From NCBI GenBank assembly GCA_007127595.1, contig SKZA01000106.1, forward strand, positions 1 through 9,494: a DNA stretch of 9,494 bases, given 5' to 3'. The position numbers and the translations under genes are program-made. The DNA is from Kiritimatiellia bacterium (GTDB lineage Bacteria > Verrucomicrobiota > Kiritimatiellia > SLAD01). Positions 1-6,782 of the stretch are shown piece after piece (within the stretch, counting starts at the first letter, position 1; each line of letters begins with the position of its first letter). A model generated the notes under the pieces. That model saw nothing but the letters and a program-made list of their open reading frames with translations, did no database searches and was not told where the DNA came from.

Positions 1-531
1 ACGGCTCTTGCGGAATGCGGGCTTTCGCAACGCGTGAATGGGGTCGTCGGAGACATGGCCGCTCCAGGGCAACCGCTTGGAAGCTTCGATCTCATCTGGT
101 CGGAAGGAGCGCTCTACAGTATCGGCCTCAAGCACGCGCTTAACGTCTGTCGTGGATTACTGCGTCCCGGCGGGTACCTGGCATTTACCGACGTGGTCTG
201 GCGTAGGGAGAACCCACCACGCATTGTCAAAGCCAGTTTCGAGCAGGACTATCCAACAATGGGATGGCGGGAAGATGATGTGGCAGCAATACAAGCTTGC
301 GGCTTCGATCTCATTGGACACTTCACTTTGCCTGATGAAGCATGGTGGGATGATTTTTATACGCCAATGGAGGCTCGTGTTACTGAATTGCGCGGCAAGT
401 ATGTTGAGGATGTGGAAGCCTTGGCCATACTGAATCGAATCGCCGAGGAGCCTGAGATGCACCGTCGTTATTCAGAATTCTACGCTTACGACTTTTTCGT
501 GGCGCAACGTCCCTGTCAAGAATCAGCTTAA
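1..531 (+). CDS. class I SAM-dependent methyltransferase, C-terminal part (5' end outside window)
   Basis: The frame is open from base 1 and ends at TAA 529-531, so 176 residues are visible and the N-terminus, including the glycine-rich SAM-binding loop, is missing. The visible part has the second half of a Rossmann methyltransferase: a GDM motif (residues 17-19), the strand and turn FDLIWSEGALYSIG (29-42), and the LRPGGYLAFTD strand (54-64) typical of methyltransferase families 11/25. The C-terminal lid region has paired aromatics, LPDEAWWDDFYTPM, seen in a group of small-molecule methyltransferases. The substrate cannot be told. A GTG at base 34 could be read as a start, but it would cut the fold in half, so I treat the gene as truncated by the window edge. 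It is the only plus-strand gene, and its sampled lines have roughly 50% GC, lower than many lines of the opposing operon. It probably does not belong to the operon. Confidence 0.85.
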   Translation, partial: TALAECGLSQRVNGVVGDMAAPGQPLGSFDLIWSEGALYSIGLKHALNVCRGLLRPGGYLAFTDVVWRRENPPRIVKASFEQDYPTMGWREDDVAAIQACGFDLIGHFTLPDEAWWDDFYTPMEARVTELRGKYVEDVEALAILNRIAEEPEMHRRYSEFYAYDFFVAQRPCQESA

Positions 532-544
532 GGGATGAAGCAAG

Positions 545-583
545 GGCTTTGGCGGAACGACGGCGAACGCCTTTGCCGAAGCC
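545..583. terminator. hairpin in the gap between convergent genes, possible weak bidirectional terminator
   Basis: The arm GGCTTTGGC (545-553) pairs with GCCGAAGCC (575-583), giving nine pairs with one G-U wobble in plus-strand RNA and one A-C mismatch in minus-strand RNA. Inside the loop is a second small inverted repeat, GGCGAACGCC (562-571). It sits between the methyltransferase stop and the RDD stop codon, where a terminator for either transcript would be expected. There is no clear U-tract on either side, so an ordinary intrinsic terminator is not shown. It may only block 3' degradation, or be chance in GC-rich DNA. Confidence 0.35.
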
Positions 584-1395
584 TACAGGGGAGAGCGGAA
601 TACAACGTCCCCCTCTCGCTTGGGCACATTCGGTGAAGCGTGGTACAGGACATCGACGAGATTCCGAATATATTGTTCGTCGGTGACACCGCGTACAACC
701 TCTTCCGGAAGATGTACCAGACCGCGGAAATAGCGCGCCAGTTCCTGAAAGACTTCCACACGCGCGGCGGCGTCCAGTTGATCGCGGCGCAGGACGGCCT
801 GCAACGCGAGCGACGCTTCGCGCGGTGTGACCAGTTGCCGGTATCGCGCGGCGATATGCGGCTGGTCCCGCAGCGAATTGTAGATGGGCGGCGTTACCTG
901 GCTCAAATCGGGCCGTAGCGGTCGCGGAATACGCACCACCATGGTATTCCCCGCCACATCGCCAAGACGCTGCGCGCGCCGCGTGCACAGCATACTCGCC
1001 ACGCCCACAAGATAGAGAACGGGCAGATTATCCACTGCACGGAACAGGTTGCGGATCAGGACCTGACTGAAACGCAGTCGCAGTCCATAGGCGTCCTGTA
1101 CGCGGATGCCAAGCAGGCGTTTGCCCAGCGTCTGTCCGCGCCATAACCACTCAAGCAATACGGCATAACCGACCGACGCAAGAAAGTACAGGAGGATAAT
1201 CAAGCCGGCGGCCGCGTCCATGCTTATGAACTGGACGGGCAGCGTAACGATCTGTATCCCCCACCCCACGACGACGATGACGGCCACGTCGATACCCCAT
1301 GCCAACGCGCGATAGATGGGGCCGGCCAGTTCATACGTGAACGTGACGCCTTCCGGCGTGCGGATACGCCATTCCAATGGGTGCGTCCGCATCAT
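583..1395 (-). CDS. RDD family membrane protein
   Basis: This is a 270-residue integral membrane protein. The RDD domain covers roughly residues 26-157. The first signature is RALAWGID (Arg29, Asp36) at the first membrane segment (about 34-52), then a second segment (62-84), the loop GQTLGKRLLGIRV (87-99), a third segment (about 122-137) and the closing RLGDVAGNTMVVR with Asp145. RDD proteins are membrane proteins of mostly unknown role; some have been linked to ion transport. The remaining 110 or so residues (160-270) are soluble, charged and predicted helical, and I recognise no domain there. It is the last gene of the operon. Its ATG overlaps the TGA of the SpoIIM-like gene as ATGA (1392-1395), with a purine-rich GGAAGGGGG stretch upstream. 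A second ATG follows at once, so the start could be one codon later. Confidence 0.9.
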   Translation of the reverse strand: MMRTHPLEWRIRTPEGVTFTYELAGPIYRALAWGIDVAVIVVVGWGIQIVTLPVQFISMDAAAGLIILLYFLASVGYAVLLEWLWRGQTLGKRLLGIRVQDAYGLRLRFSQVLIRNLFRAVDNLPVLYLVGVASMLCTRRAQRLGDVAGNTMVVRIPRPLRPDLSQVTPPIYNSLRDQPHIAARYRQLVTPREASLALQAVLRRDQLDAAARVEVFQELARYFRGLVHLPEEVVRGVTDEQYIRNLVDVLYHASPNVPKREGDVVFRSPL

Positions 1396-2396
1396 GCCTC
1401 ACGCCCCCTTCCGCGGCGTCCGCACCAGATGAGAAACGCGGCCAGCAGGACAAGTTCAACCAGCCCGAAAGCGATCTTCAACCCGTACGGCACCAATGGT
1501 TCATGGTACTGCGACAGGAACGCTTCCACGATACCGGCCCACACGAGCAGGATCGCTACACCGCCGATAAGCGTGGCGAGCTCGCCCGCATCATCGCGCA
1601 GGCGTTTGCCCAAGGGGCGCCGATCGCCGCGTCCGATAAGCGAATGCGCCAATACCAAGCCCGCCTGGCCGGCTATGATGAAGGCGGGGATTTCGACAAC
1701 GCCATGCGGCAGAAGCCAACCCAGCAGGAAAAGCAGCTCGCCCGCCATGATATAGTCCGCCGCCACCGCGCCCAGAATGACCCCGTTATAGAAGAGAATG
1801 ACCAGCGTACCAAAGCCCCACGTGATACCGAGGGCCATGCAGAAGATTGCCACGCGCGTGTTATGTGTCATCAATTGCGATGAAAAGGTGGCGCGCACGC
1901 CATCCAGCGATTCGGGCGCGCCCTCCTCTTCCTGGGCGACGCGTTCAGAAGGATGGACGTGCAAATGCGAGAATGGAAACAGCACGGTCCGCATTTCTTC
2001 GTCCACCATGATTACCGCCGCGCCGAACAACGATCCGATCAGGACCGCCCCGCTCGCCACCACGAAGGCGCGCCATCGTTTCCGGAATACGCGCGGCAAG
2101 GTGCCGAAGAACCAGTGCATCGGCCGGAACCGGTGCGGCTGTTCGCGCATGTCATGAATCAACGCATACGCGCGACCGACCAGCGATTCGATGTACCGGC
2201 GCGTGTCGGGATCGAAGGCAAACGTGGACAAGCGCGCCAGATCCGATGTCGTCCGTTCATACAGGTAATGAAATCGTTGCGCCTCCTCGAGGTTCAGTCG
2301 TGCCAGCGCATCGTCTTCCAGGCGACGGACCATCTTCTCGAGTTCCTGCCACGTCGGTCGTTCTTCACGCACAAATCTATCGAGATCAATGATCAC
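1392..2396 (-). CDS. SpoIIM-like (DUF95, stage II sporulation protein M family) membrane protein
   Basis: This is a 334-residue membrane protein. Residues 1-110 are a charged, helical cytosolic region, followed by membrane segments near 112-131, 183-203, 205-229, 273-293 and 303-324. The family signature is the block LLPHGVVEIPAFIIAGQAGL (228-247), with the conserved HG, Glu and AG residues, preceded by THNTRVA (177-183). Bacillus SpoIIM is a scaffold of the peptidoglycan hydrolase complex used in engulfment. Homologues in non-sporulating bacteria commonly sit beside MoxR, DUF58 and RDD genes, as here, so nothing implies sporulation. It is longer than Bacillus SpoIIM because of the N-terminal region. 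The start is GTG, not ATG: it shares GTGA (2393-2396) with the DUF58 stop, no ATG is available for 21 codons, and there is no good Shine-Dalgarno, so translation is probably coupled. Confidence 0.88.
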   Translation of the reverse strand: MIIDLDRFVREERPTWQELEKMVRRLEDDALARLNLEEAQRFHYLYERTTSDLARLSTFAFDPDTRRYIESLVGRAYALIHDMREQPHRFRPMHWFFGTLPRVFRKRWRAFVVASGAVLIGSLFGAAVIMVDEEMRTVLFPFSHLHVHPSERVAQEEEGAPESLDGVRATFSSQLMTHNTRVAIFCMALGITWGFGTLVILFYNGVILGAVAADYIMAGELLFLLGWLLPHGVVEIPAFIIAGQAGLVLAHSLIGRGDRRPLGKRLRDDAGELATLIGGVAILLVWAGIVEAFLSQYHEPLVPYGLKIAFGLVELVLLAAFLIWCGRRGRGREA

Positions 2397-3757
2397 AGCA
2401 TCTGTCTTTGTTTGATGTTCAGGTAATGCGTGACGAGACTCGCCAACATGCTATCGTCGGGCGTCAACAGGAAGCCGATCCCCTTCTTTTGTAACGCGTC
2501 CGAAATTTCGCGTAAGCGGCGCCAGCGCAGATGGCCGCCCAAAGCCGCGTACAGGTCTTCCGGTCGATCGACGTCCTGCGCCTCGCTGAACAAGGGCCGA
2601 ATGAGCGGCGGGGCGGGCATGCATACCGCGACCAGATGCTGACGTCGTATGAGTTCCAAGTCGCGCACCACCGACTCGGCGAGCACCGGATCGTCCAATT
2701 GAGTCAGGACGATGATGAGGGCGCGGCGGCGTAACTGATGGCGGATAAACGAACAGACCTCGCCGAAATCGGGCGCGACGGGTTGCGGTTGCAGCCGGCA
2801 CACGGCGTCCAGACACGCGCGATAATGGCCGTGACCGCGCCGCGCGCGAACAAACGAGAGCAGCCGATCGCTGAAGGTGATCAGGCCGAACAGGTCTCCC
2901 TGCATTTCGGCGGCCCGGCCGAGTAGCAAGGCGGAATTCACGTAACGCTCAACCAACGGCTCCGTGGCGTAGGCGTCTTCGGCCTCATGCTCCGCGTCCA
3001 CGCGCTTGGAGGCGATGCGACGCCCGCTCAGGCGCGACGCGTCGATGGCCACATACACTTCCTGCGTCCGCTCGATCTGAAACATCTTTGTGACGGGGTG
3101 CCCGCGTTTGGCTGTCGCTTTCCAATGGATATCTTCGAGGCTGTCGCCGGGCTGATAGTCCCGGAGCTGCTCGAATTCGCGGCCTTTGCCGAACCGGCGC
3201 TGATGTTGGATACCGACGAAACCGCGGCGCATGAACAGGGCGGGTACGCGGCGTCGCTCGGATAACAGGCCGGGATAGACGAGGATGTCCAGCGCCACCG
3301 GAACGGTGCGCCGAACATTCCAGAAACGCCAGCGAGACGGGGTTTCCAGATGGCACGCGTCCAGGCGGTAACGACCGCGTTCAAGTGGATAGACGTTCCA
3401 TTCGACACGACCCTCGCGTTGGCCGGGACGAAGATGGACGGTCCGAATATCGTGACGTACGCCCAGTTCCTCCGGAAACGCGCAACCGACGCGTATGGTG
3501 CCAGCCTGATCCGATTTGCCTGCCAGGCGTATAACGATTCGGTCAGATCGTTGACGCGCCAGGCGAACGGTGCCAGGCACAATGGTGTTCATGTATGCCA
3601 GGGCCTCGCGCGAACGCACCGCGTCCCACACCACCGCGCAGACGCCCGCGAGGATGATCAGGACCGGTACCGGGCCGGGCGCCACGGTCAACCAGCCCGC
3701 CATCGGTACCAGGACGAAGGCGGTCCAGAGCAGGAGCGCTGTGCGGGGCGCGATCAT
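2393..3757 (-). CDS. DUF58 domain-containing protein
   Basis: This is a 454-residue protein with two hydrophobic segments at the N-terminus (about 8-25 and 31-46), a beta-rich middle region, and the DUF58 core at about 192-234. The core is recognisable by GREFEQLRDYQPGDSLEDI followed by HWKATAKRG, the family's strongest signature. After it comes a von Willebrand A-like fold: YVAIDASRLSG (235-245), GDLFGLITFSD (287-297) and LTQLDDP (351-357). The first metal-site motif is D-A-S-R-L-S, which does not fit the classical DxSxS, so metal binding may be weak or absent. DUF58 proteins are usual partners of MoxR ATPases and are thought to be membrane-anchored substrates or adaptors. The ATG overlaps the MoxR stop as ATGA (3754-3757), and no nearby Shine-Dalgarno is apparent, which fits translational coupling. 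Confidence 0.93.
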   Translation of the reverse strand: MIAPRTALLLWTAFVLVPMAGWLTVAPGPVPVLIILAGVCAVVWDAVRSREALAYMNTIVPGTVRLARQRSDRIVIRLAGKSDQAGTIRVGCAFPEELGVRHDIRTVHLRPGQREGRVEWNVYPLERGRYRLDACHLETPSRWRFWNVRRTVPVALDILVYPGLLSERRRVPALFMRRGFVGIQHQRRFGKGREFEQLRDYQPGDSLEDIHWKATAKRGHPVTKMFQIERTQEVYVAIDASRLSGRRIASKRVDAEHEAEDAYATEPLVERYVNSALLLGRAAEMQGDLFGLITFSDRLLSFVRARRGHGHYRACLDAVCRLQPQPVAPDFGEVCSFIRHQLRRRALIIVLTQLDDPVLAESVVRDLELIRRQHLVAVCMPAPPLIRPLFSEAQDVDRPEDLYAALGGHLRWRRLREISDALQKKGIGFLLTPDDSMLASLVTHYLNIKQRQML

Positions 3758-4719
3758 CGGGGTACGGCAATCTCCTCGCCAATGCGCCGGATGACCTCAT
3801 CGACGGTCAGTCCTTCCATTTCATATTCGGGACGCAGGACCAGACGATGTTCCAGCACGCCCGGCGCCATGAGTTTGACGTCGTCGGGCGTCACAAAGTC
3901 GCGCCCGTCCAATGCGGCCGAGGCGCGTGCGGCGAGCAGCAACGCCTGGGACGCGCGCGGCCCCGCGCCGACCATGACGCTTTCGTGTTCGCGCGTGAGG
4001 CGCACGAGGTCGACGACATAGGCGGCCAAGTCGTCGTGTACGGTCATGCCGCGCAAGACGCCTTGAAGCGTTTTGAGATCGTCTTCCGTAACCACCTGCT
4101 GCACGTCGCCGCGATCCAGCACCCGTTCGGGCGCGTCTTCGCCCAGCGTACGGAGACTGATATTCAGTTCCTGGTCGCGTTCCGGGTACGTCATATTGAT
4201 TTTCAGCATGAACCGATCTTTCTGCGCTTCCGGCAAGGGATAGGTTCCCTCGTATTCAACAGGATTCTGCGTCGCGAAGACGGTGAAATGCGGCGACAGT
4301 TCATAGGTTTCCCGGTCGATGGTCACCCTGCGTTCCTGCATGGCTTGCAACAGGGCCGCCTGCGTCTTGGCGGGCGCGCGATTGATTTCATCGGCGAGCA
4401 GGAACGTGGTGAACACCGGGCCTTTGACGAGCGAGAAGCCCTGGCTTTTCATATCAAAGACGTGTGTGCCCGTGATATCCGCGGGCATGAGGTCCGGTGT
4501 AAACTGAATACGCGCATACGGACAGCCCAGGATCCGCGCCAGGGTCCGGACCAGTAGGGTCTTCGCCACGCCGGGCACGCCTTCCACAAGGGCGTGTTGT
4601 CCGGTAAAGATGACGACCAGGGCGCGATCGATGACATCGCGTTGGCCTACAATGACCTTGGCGATTTCCGCGCGCGCACGTTGCATCACGTCATGGAGGT
4701 GTTGGAGTTCTTCTTTCAC
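3754..4719 (-). CDS. MoxR family AAA+ ATPase
   Basis: This is a 321-residue cytosolic AAA+ ATPase of the MoxR group. Counting from the GTG start, it shows VIVGQRDVIDRAL (23-34), Walker A GVPGVAKT (47-54), Walker B LLADEIN (107-113, Asp110 and Glu111), sensor 1 ATQNP (149-153), the conserved EAQKDRF (164-170) carrying an arginine-finger candidate, and sensor 2 GPRAS (253-257). Length and motif order are normal for the family. MoxR ATPases act as hexameric chaperone-like motors that mature or remodel partner proteins, usually encoded next door; the DUF58 protein is the likely partner. The open frame extends upstream to an ATG ending at 4803, but that would overlap the DUF4350 gene by 83 bases. 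GTG at 4719 lies one base after the DUF4350 stop, with AAGGA six bases upstream, so I chose it. Confidence 0.95.
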   Translation of the reverse strand: MKEELQHLHDVMQRARAEIAKVIVGQRDVIDRALVVIFTGQHALVEGVPGVAKTLLVRTLARILGCPYARIQFTPDLMPADITGTHVFDMKSQGFSLVKGPVFTTFLLADEINRAPAKTQAALLQAMQERRVTIDRETYELSPHFTVFATQNPVEYEGTYPLPEAQKDRFMLKINMTYPERDQELNISLRTLGEDAPERVLDRGDVQQVVTEDDLKTLQGVLRGMTVHDDLAAYVVDLVRLTREHESVMVGAGPRASQALLLAARASAALDGRDFVTPDDVKLMAPGVLEHRLVLRPEYEMEGLTVDEVIRRIGEEIAVPR

Positions 4720-4720
4720 T

Positions 4721-5947
4721 TTATTTCCTTTCTTTGACCAGGTGACATAAATCGCGATAGACCCGCACCGGATCGTCGTCTCCGGTCGATTCCGTGCGTT
4801 CAAGATGTGTCCGTAGCTTCTTCAGGACTTCGGCGTTGCGCCGGTCGCGTACCCGCTGATCGGCGGCCCATTCGTCCACACAGACCACCGGCAATCGACG
4901 GGGCGGTACGGCGCGTTTCAGGAGCGAGACCATGCCGCTGTGCACGTCGCGACCGGTTACGCCGATTTCCTCCTCCAGTCTATTTTCGTTCCTCCCCTTT
5001 TCGGGAGGAATCAACGGCGCGTACTGTTGCCAGACAAACAAGAGCGTCAAAAAGATCAGTCCGACGATGACGCCGTGCAGACGAAACTGGCGTATCAGGG
5101 TCATAATTCCGATACGCGCCGTGAGGCCGTGATGCGATTCGAGAAATACCACCCGGTCCACGTCGCCGATCAACCACCAGAGGAGCGATGTTTCACGATG
5201 CCGCCAGACGCCTTCATTGCTCAGGAGATACGCGTCGCCCACCAACACGATGCCGCCCATGCCGTAATCCCGTTCGATGACGACCGGCACCCCTTCACGC
5301 TCGTAGATCACCGTCCAGGCGTCGTTGAGCGGCCGGAAGCCCCATGCCCCGCGCCATGCCACTTCTTTCGGCAACGGGCGCGGAGCAGCGACCGTTCTTT
5401 CGGCCACAGGATCGCGTACCGTTTCGAATTCGTGCCATTCTATTTCAACTTCATCCTTCCACTTTCGCCAGACGATAATTCCTTCTCTTTCCTCATCGTT
5501 GTCCCGGACCTCTCGTTCATTTGTTTCATTGTCTTCGGGCTCCCTCTGTTTGCGTTCCCCCTCGATGGCGCGCGCACGCGGGGCGTATGCCTGAAACGCG
5601 AGTACCACGCGGGTCCCGTGCTCGGCCAATTCCAACAGGCGCGGCGGCATATTGGTGTGCCACCTGAACGCAGCGTACGGATCCCACCCGGCCAGGATCA
5701 GCGCGTCGAACGGACCGCTTTCGACGCGATCGAGCGGTTCGAAGGATCGCCTCACAGGCGGATCGCCCAAGCGCTCCAAGCTCTCATAGAACGCGCGCGC
5801 GCCCAGCGGATCGGCGCGCAATGTGGAATAGGCGGGATAAATATCGCCCGCCGACAGGCGAATATGGAAGACATGCGCGATGCCCATGAGAAACAACGCG
5901 GTAAAGGAAACCACCCCTATGAACATGACGACCCTACCGTTTTTCAT
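4721..5947 (-). CDS. DUF4350 domain-containing membrane protein
   Basis: This is a 408-residue protein with a membrane segment at each end of its main soluble domain (about 8-27 and 288-305), so residues 30-285 are probably extracytoplasmic and 306-408 cytosolic. The DUF4350 pattern is visible as YPAYSTLRADPLGARAFYES (38-57), the DALILAGWDP strand (81-90), VVLAFQA (114-120), and GDAYLLSNEGVWRHRETSLL (237-256) followed by FLESHHG (268-274). DUF4350 proteins are of unknown biochemical function and are regularly found beside MoxR and DUF4129 genes. Residues about 127-170 form an unusually charged, low-complexity insert rich in Glu, Asp, Arg and Asn. Two starts are possible: ATG at 5947, overlapping the DUF4129 gene by 14 bases with AGAGGA nine bases upstream, or ATG at 5926 with AGGG five bases upstream. 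I prefer the first. Confidence 0.85.
   Translation of the reverse strand: MKNGRVVMFIGVVSFTALFLMGIAHVFHIRLSAGDIYPAYSTLRADPLGARAFYESLERLGDPPVRRSFEPLDRVESGPFDALILAGWDPYAAFRWHTNMPPRLLELAEHGTRVVLAFQAYAPRARAIEGERKQREPEDNETNEREVRDNDEEREGIIVWRKWKDEVEIEWHEFETVRDPVAERTVAAPRPLPKEVAWRGAWGFRPLNDAWTVIYEREGVPVVIERDYGMGGIVLVGDAYLLSNEGVWRHRETSLLWWLIGDVDRVVFLESHHGLTARIGIMTLIRQFRLHGVIVGLIFLTLLFVWQQYAPLIPPEKGRNENRLEEEIGVTGRDVHSGMVSLLKRAVPPRRLPVVCVDEWAADQRVRDRRNAEVLKKLRTHLERTESTGDDDPVRVYRDLCHLVKERK
4726..4730 (-). promoter_or_regulatory. ribosome binding site for the MoxR gene
   Basis: On the minus strand the sequence reads AAGGA, then six bases, then GTG at 4719. It lies within the last codons of the DUF4350 gene. 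This decides the start: the longer alternative beginning at 4803 has no equal support and would overlap the upstream gene heavily. Confidence 0.75.
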
Positions 5948-6782
5948 CGCCCATGATCCTCTGCAGCCAATGTTCTCCTTCCTCGATATCGGTCGGGGTC
6001 ACGGGATAATCCCCGTACCAGGACCGTTCAAAGAGGCGCATGTGACCCGTATAGGCCGCGTACAATTCCTCCTGTGCGCGCTGTTCCAACTCGCGGGCAT
6101 AGTCCCGATTCGATTTGTGTCGCGCGATCCGGACCCATCCGCGCTGGCCGAGCGACGCGAGCGCCGCCAGAAATAAGGCGCGCATGGTATGGCGAAGATT
6201 CCCGTCACGCTGCAATTCCCGCGCCATCGACAGCCATTCGGATACGGGCAGCCGGTCAGCGGTGATCTGTTCGTCTTCAAGATCGATGGCCGCCTCCGTT
6301 TCCGATGGCGGTTCCTCCTGTTTGCGCCGCATCCACAGCGCCCGCACGACCAGCCATAGCAACAGGCCGATGGATAAAATTACCACCAGCCCGTAAATGG
6401 CCTGTAGATTATCGCGCCAGCGATCCCCCCGCTCGAATCGTTCGATCTCGGGCATGGCCGGAAACAGGCGTTTGGCAATCCATTGGATGAGATCGGCAAT
6501 GCGCTCGGTCAACCAACGCACCACCCGTCCTATGGCGCGCACCGTCTGTTCCAGCGCCGAGACGAACCAGCCCGTCTCCGCATCCGGATCGACCGGCCGC
6601 AGTTCACGCGGCAAGCGCCATTGATAGGCGGGCGACGCGAGCACTTCATCGAGCGCCGTGTCCAATTCCGCGACCCGCGCAGGGTCCGCCACGTTCGCTT
6701 CCGCCGCGCACGACAGCGCGAAGCCCCATACCAGCGCGCAGCAGAGCGCGATCGCGTATGCCATGGGGCGCGTCATGCTCAT
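5934..6782 (-). CDS. DUF4129 domain-containing membrane protein
   Basis: This is a 282-residue protein. Residues 1-28 form a signal-peptide-like hydrophobic stretch ending near SCAAEA; the residues before Cys25 (A-L-S) do not make a good lipobox, so ordinary cleavage or an anchor is more likely. Residues 30-125 would be extracytoplasmic and include a long amphipathic helix (about 75-108). A membrane segment follows at 130-150, then a cytosolic acidic linker and the DUF4129 domain (about 183-282), recognised by RALFLAALASLGQRGWVRIA, SNRDYARELEQR and the aromatic FERSWYG. DUF4129 is also found at the C-terminus of membrane transglutaminase-like proteins, but no transglutaminase domain is present here. 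The ATG shares ATGA (6779-6782) with the gene upstream and has a strong GGGAGG seven bases away. Confidence 0.87.
   Translation of the reverse strand: MSMTRPMAYAIALCCALVWGFALSCAAEANVADPARVAELDTALDEVLASPAYQWRLPRELRPVDPDAETGWFVSALEQTVRAIGRVVRWLTERIADLIQWIAKRLFPAMPEIERFERGDRWRDNLQAIYGLVVILSIGLLLWLVVRALWMRRKQEEPPSETEAAIDLEDEQITADRLPVSEWLSMARELQRDGNLRHTMRALFLAALASLGQRGWVRIARHKSNRDYARELEQRAQEELYAAYTGHMRLFERSWYGDYPVTPTDIEEGEHWLQRIMGDEKR
5957..5962 (-). promoter_or_regulatory. ribosome binding site supporting the 5947 start of the DUF4350 gene
   Basis: The minus strand reads AGAGGA, then nine bases, then ATG at 5947. It favours the longer DUF4350 protein. A weaker rival, AGGG at 5932-5935, stands five bases before a second in-frame ATG at 5926, so the choice is not certain. 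Confidence 0.5.

Noticed and set aside
1392..2396. Evidence of sporulation from a SpoIIM-like gene
   Set aside because: The family is widespread in non-sporulating bacteria next to MoxR genes, and no other sporulation gene is present.
3847..4557. Plus-strand open frame of 236 codons
   Set aside because: It is fully antisense to the MoxR ATPase, whose Walker and sensor motifs are clear; the reading has no domain of its own.
4940..5956. Plus-strand open frame of 338 codons
   Set aside because: It lies opposite the DUF4350 gene, which has family motifs, membrane segments and tight junctions. The plus-strand reading is rich in Arg, His and Pro with no recognisable domain, as expected for a shadow frame.
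6699..6710. Lipoprotein signal at Cys25 of the DUF4129 protein
   Set aside because: The residues before the cysteine are A-L-S, which does not match a normal lipobox; an ordinary signal peptide or anchor fits better.
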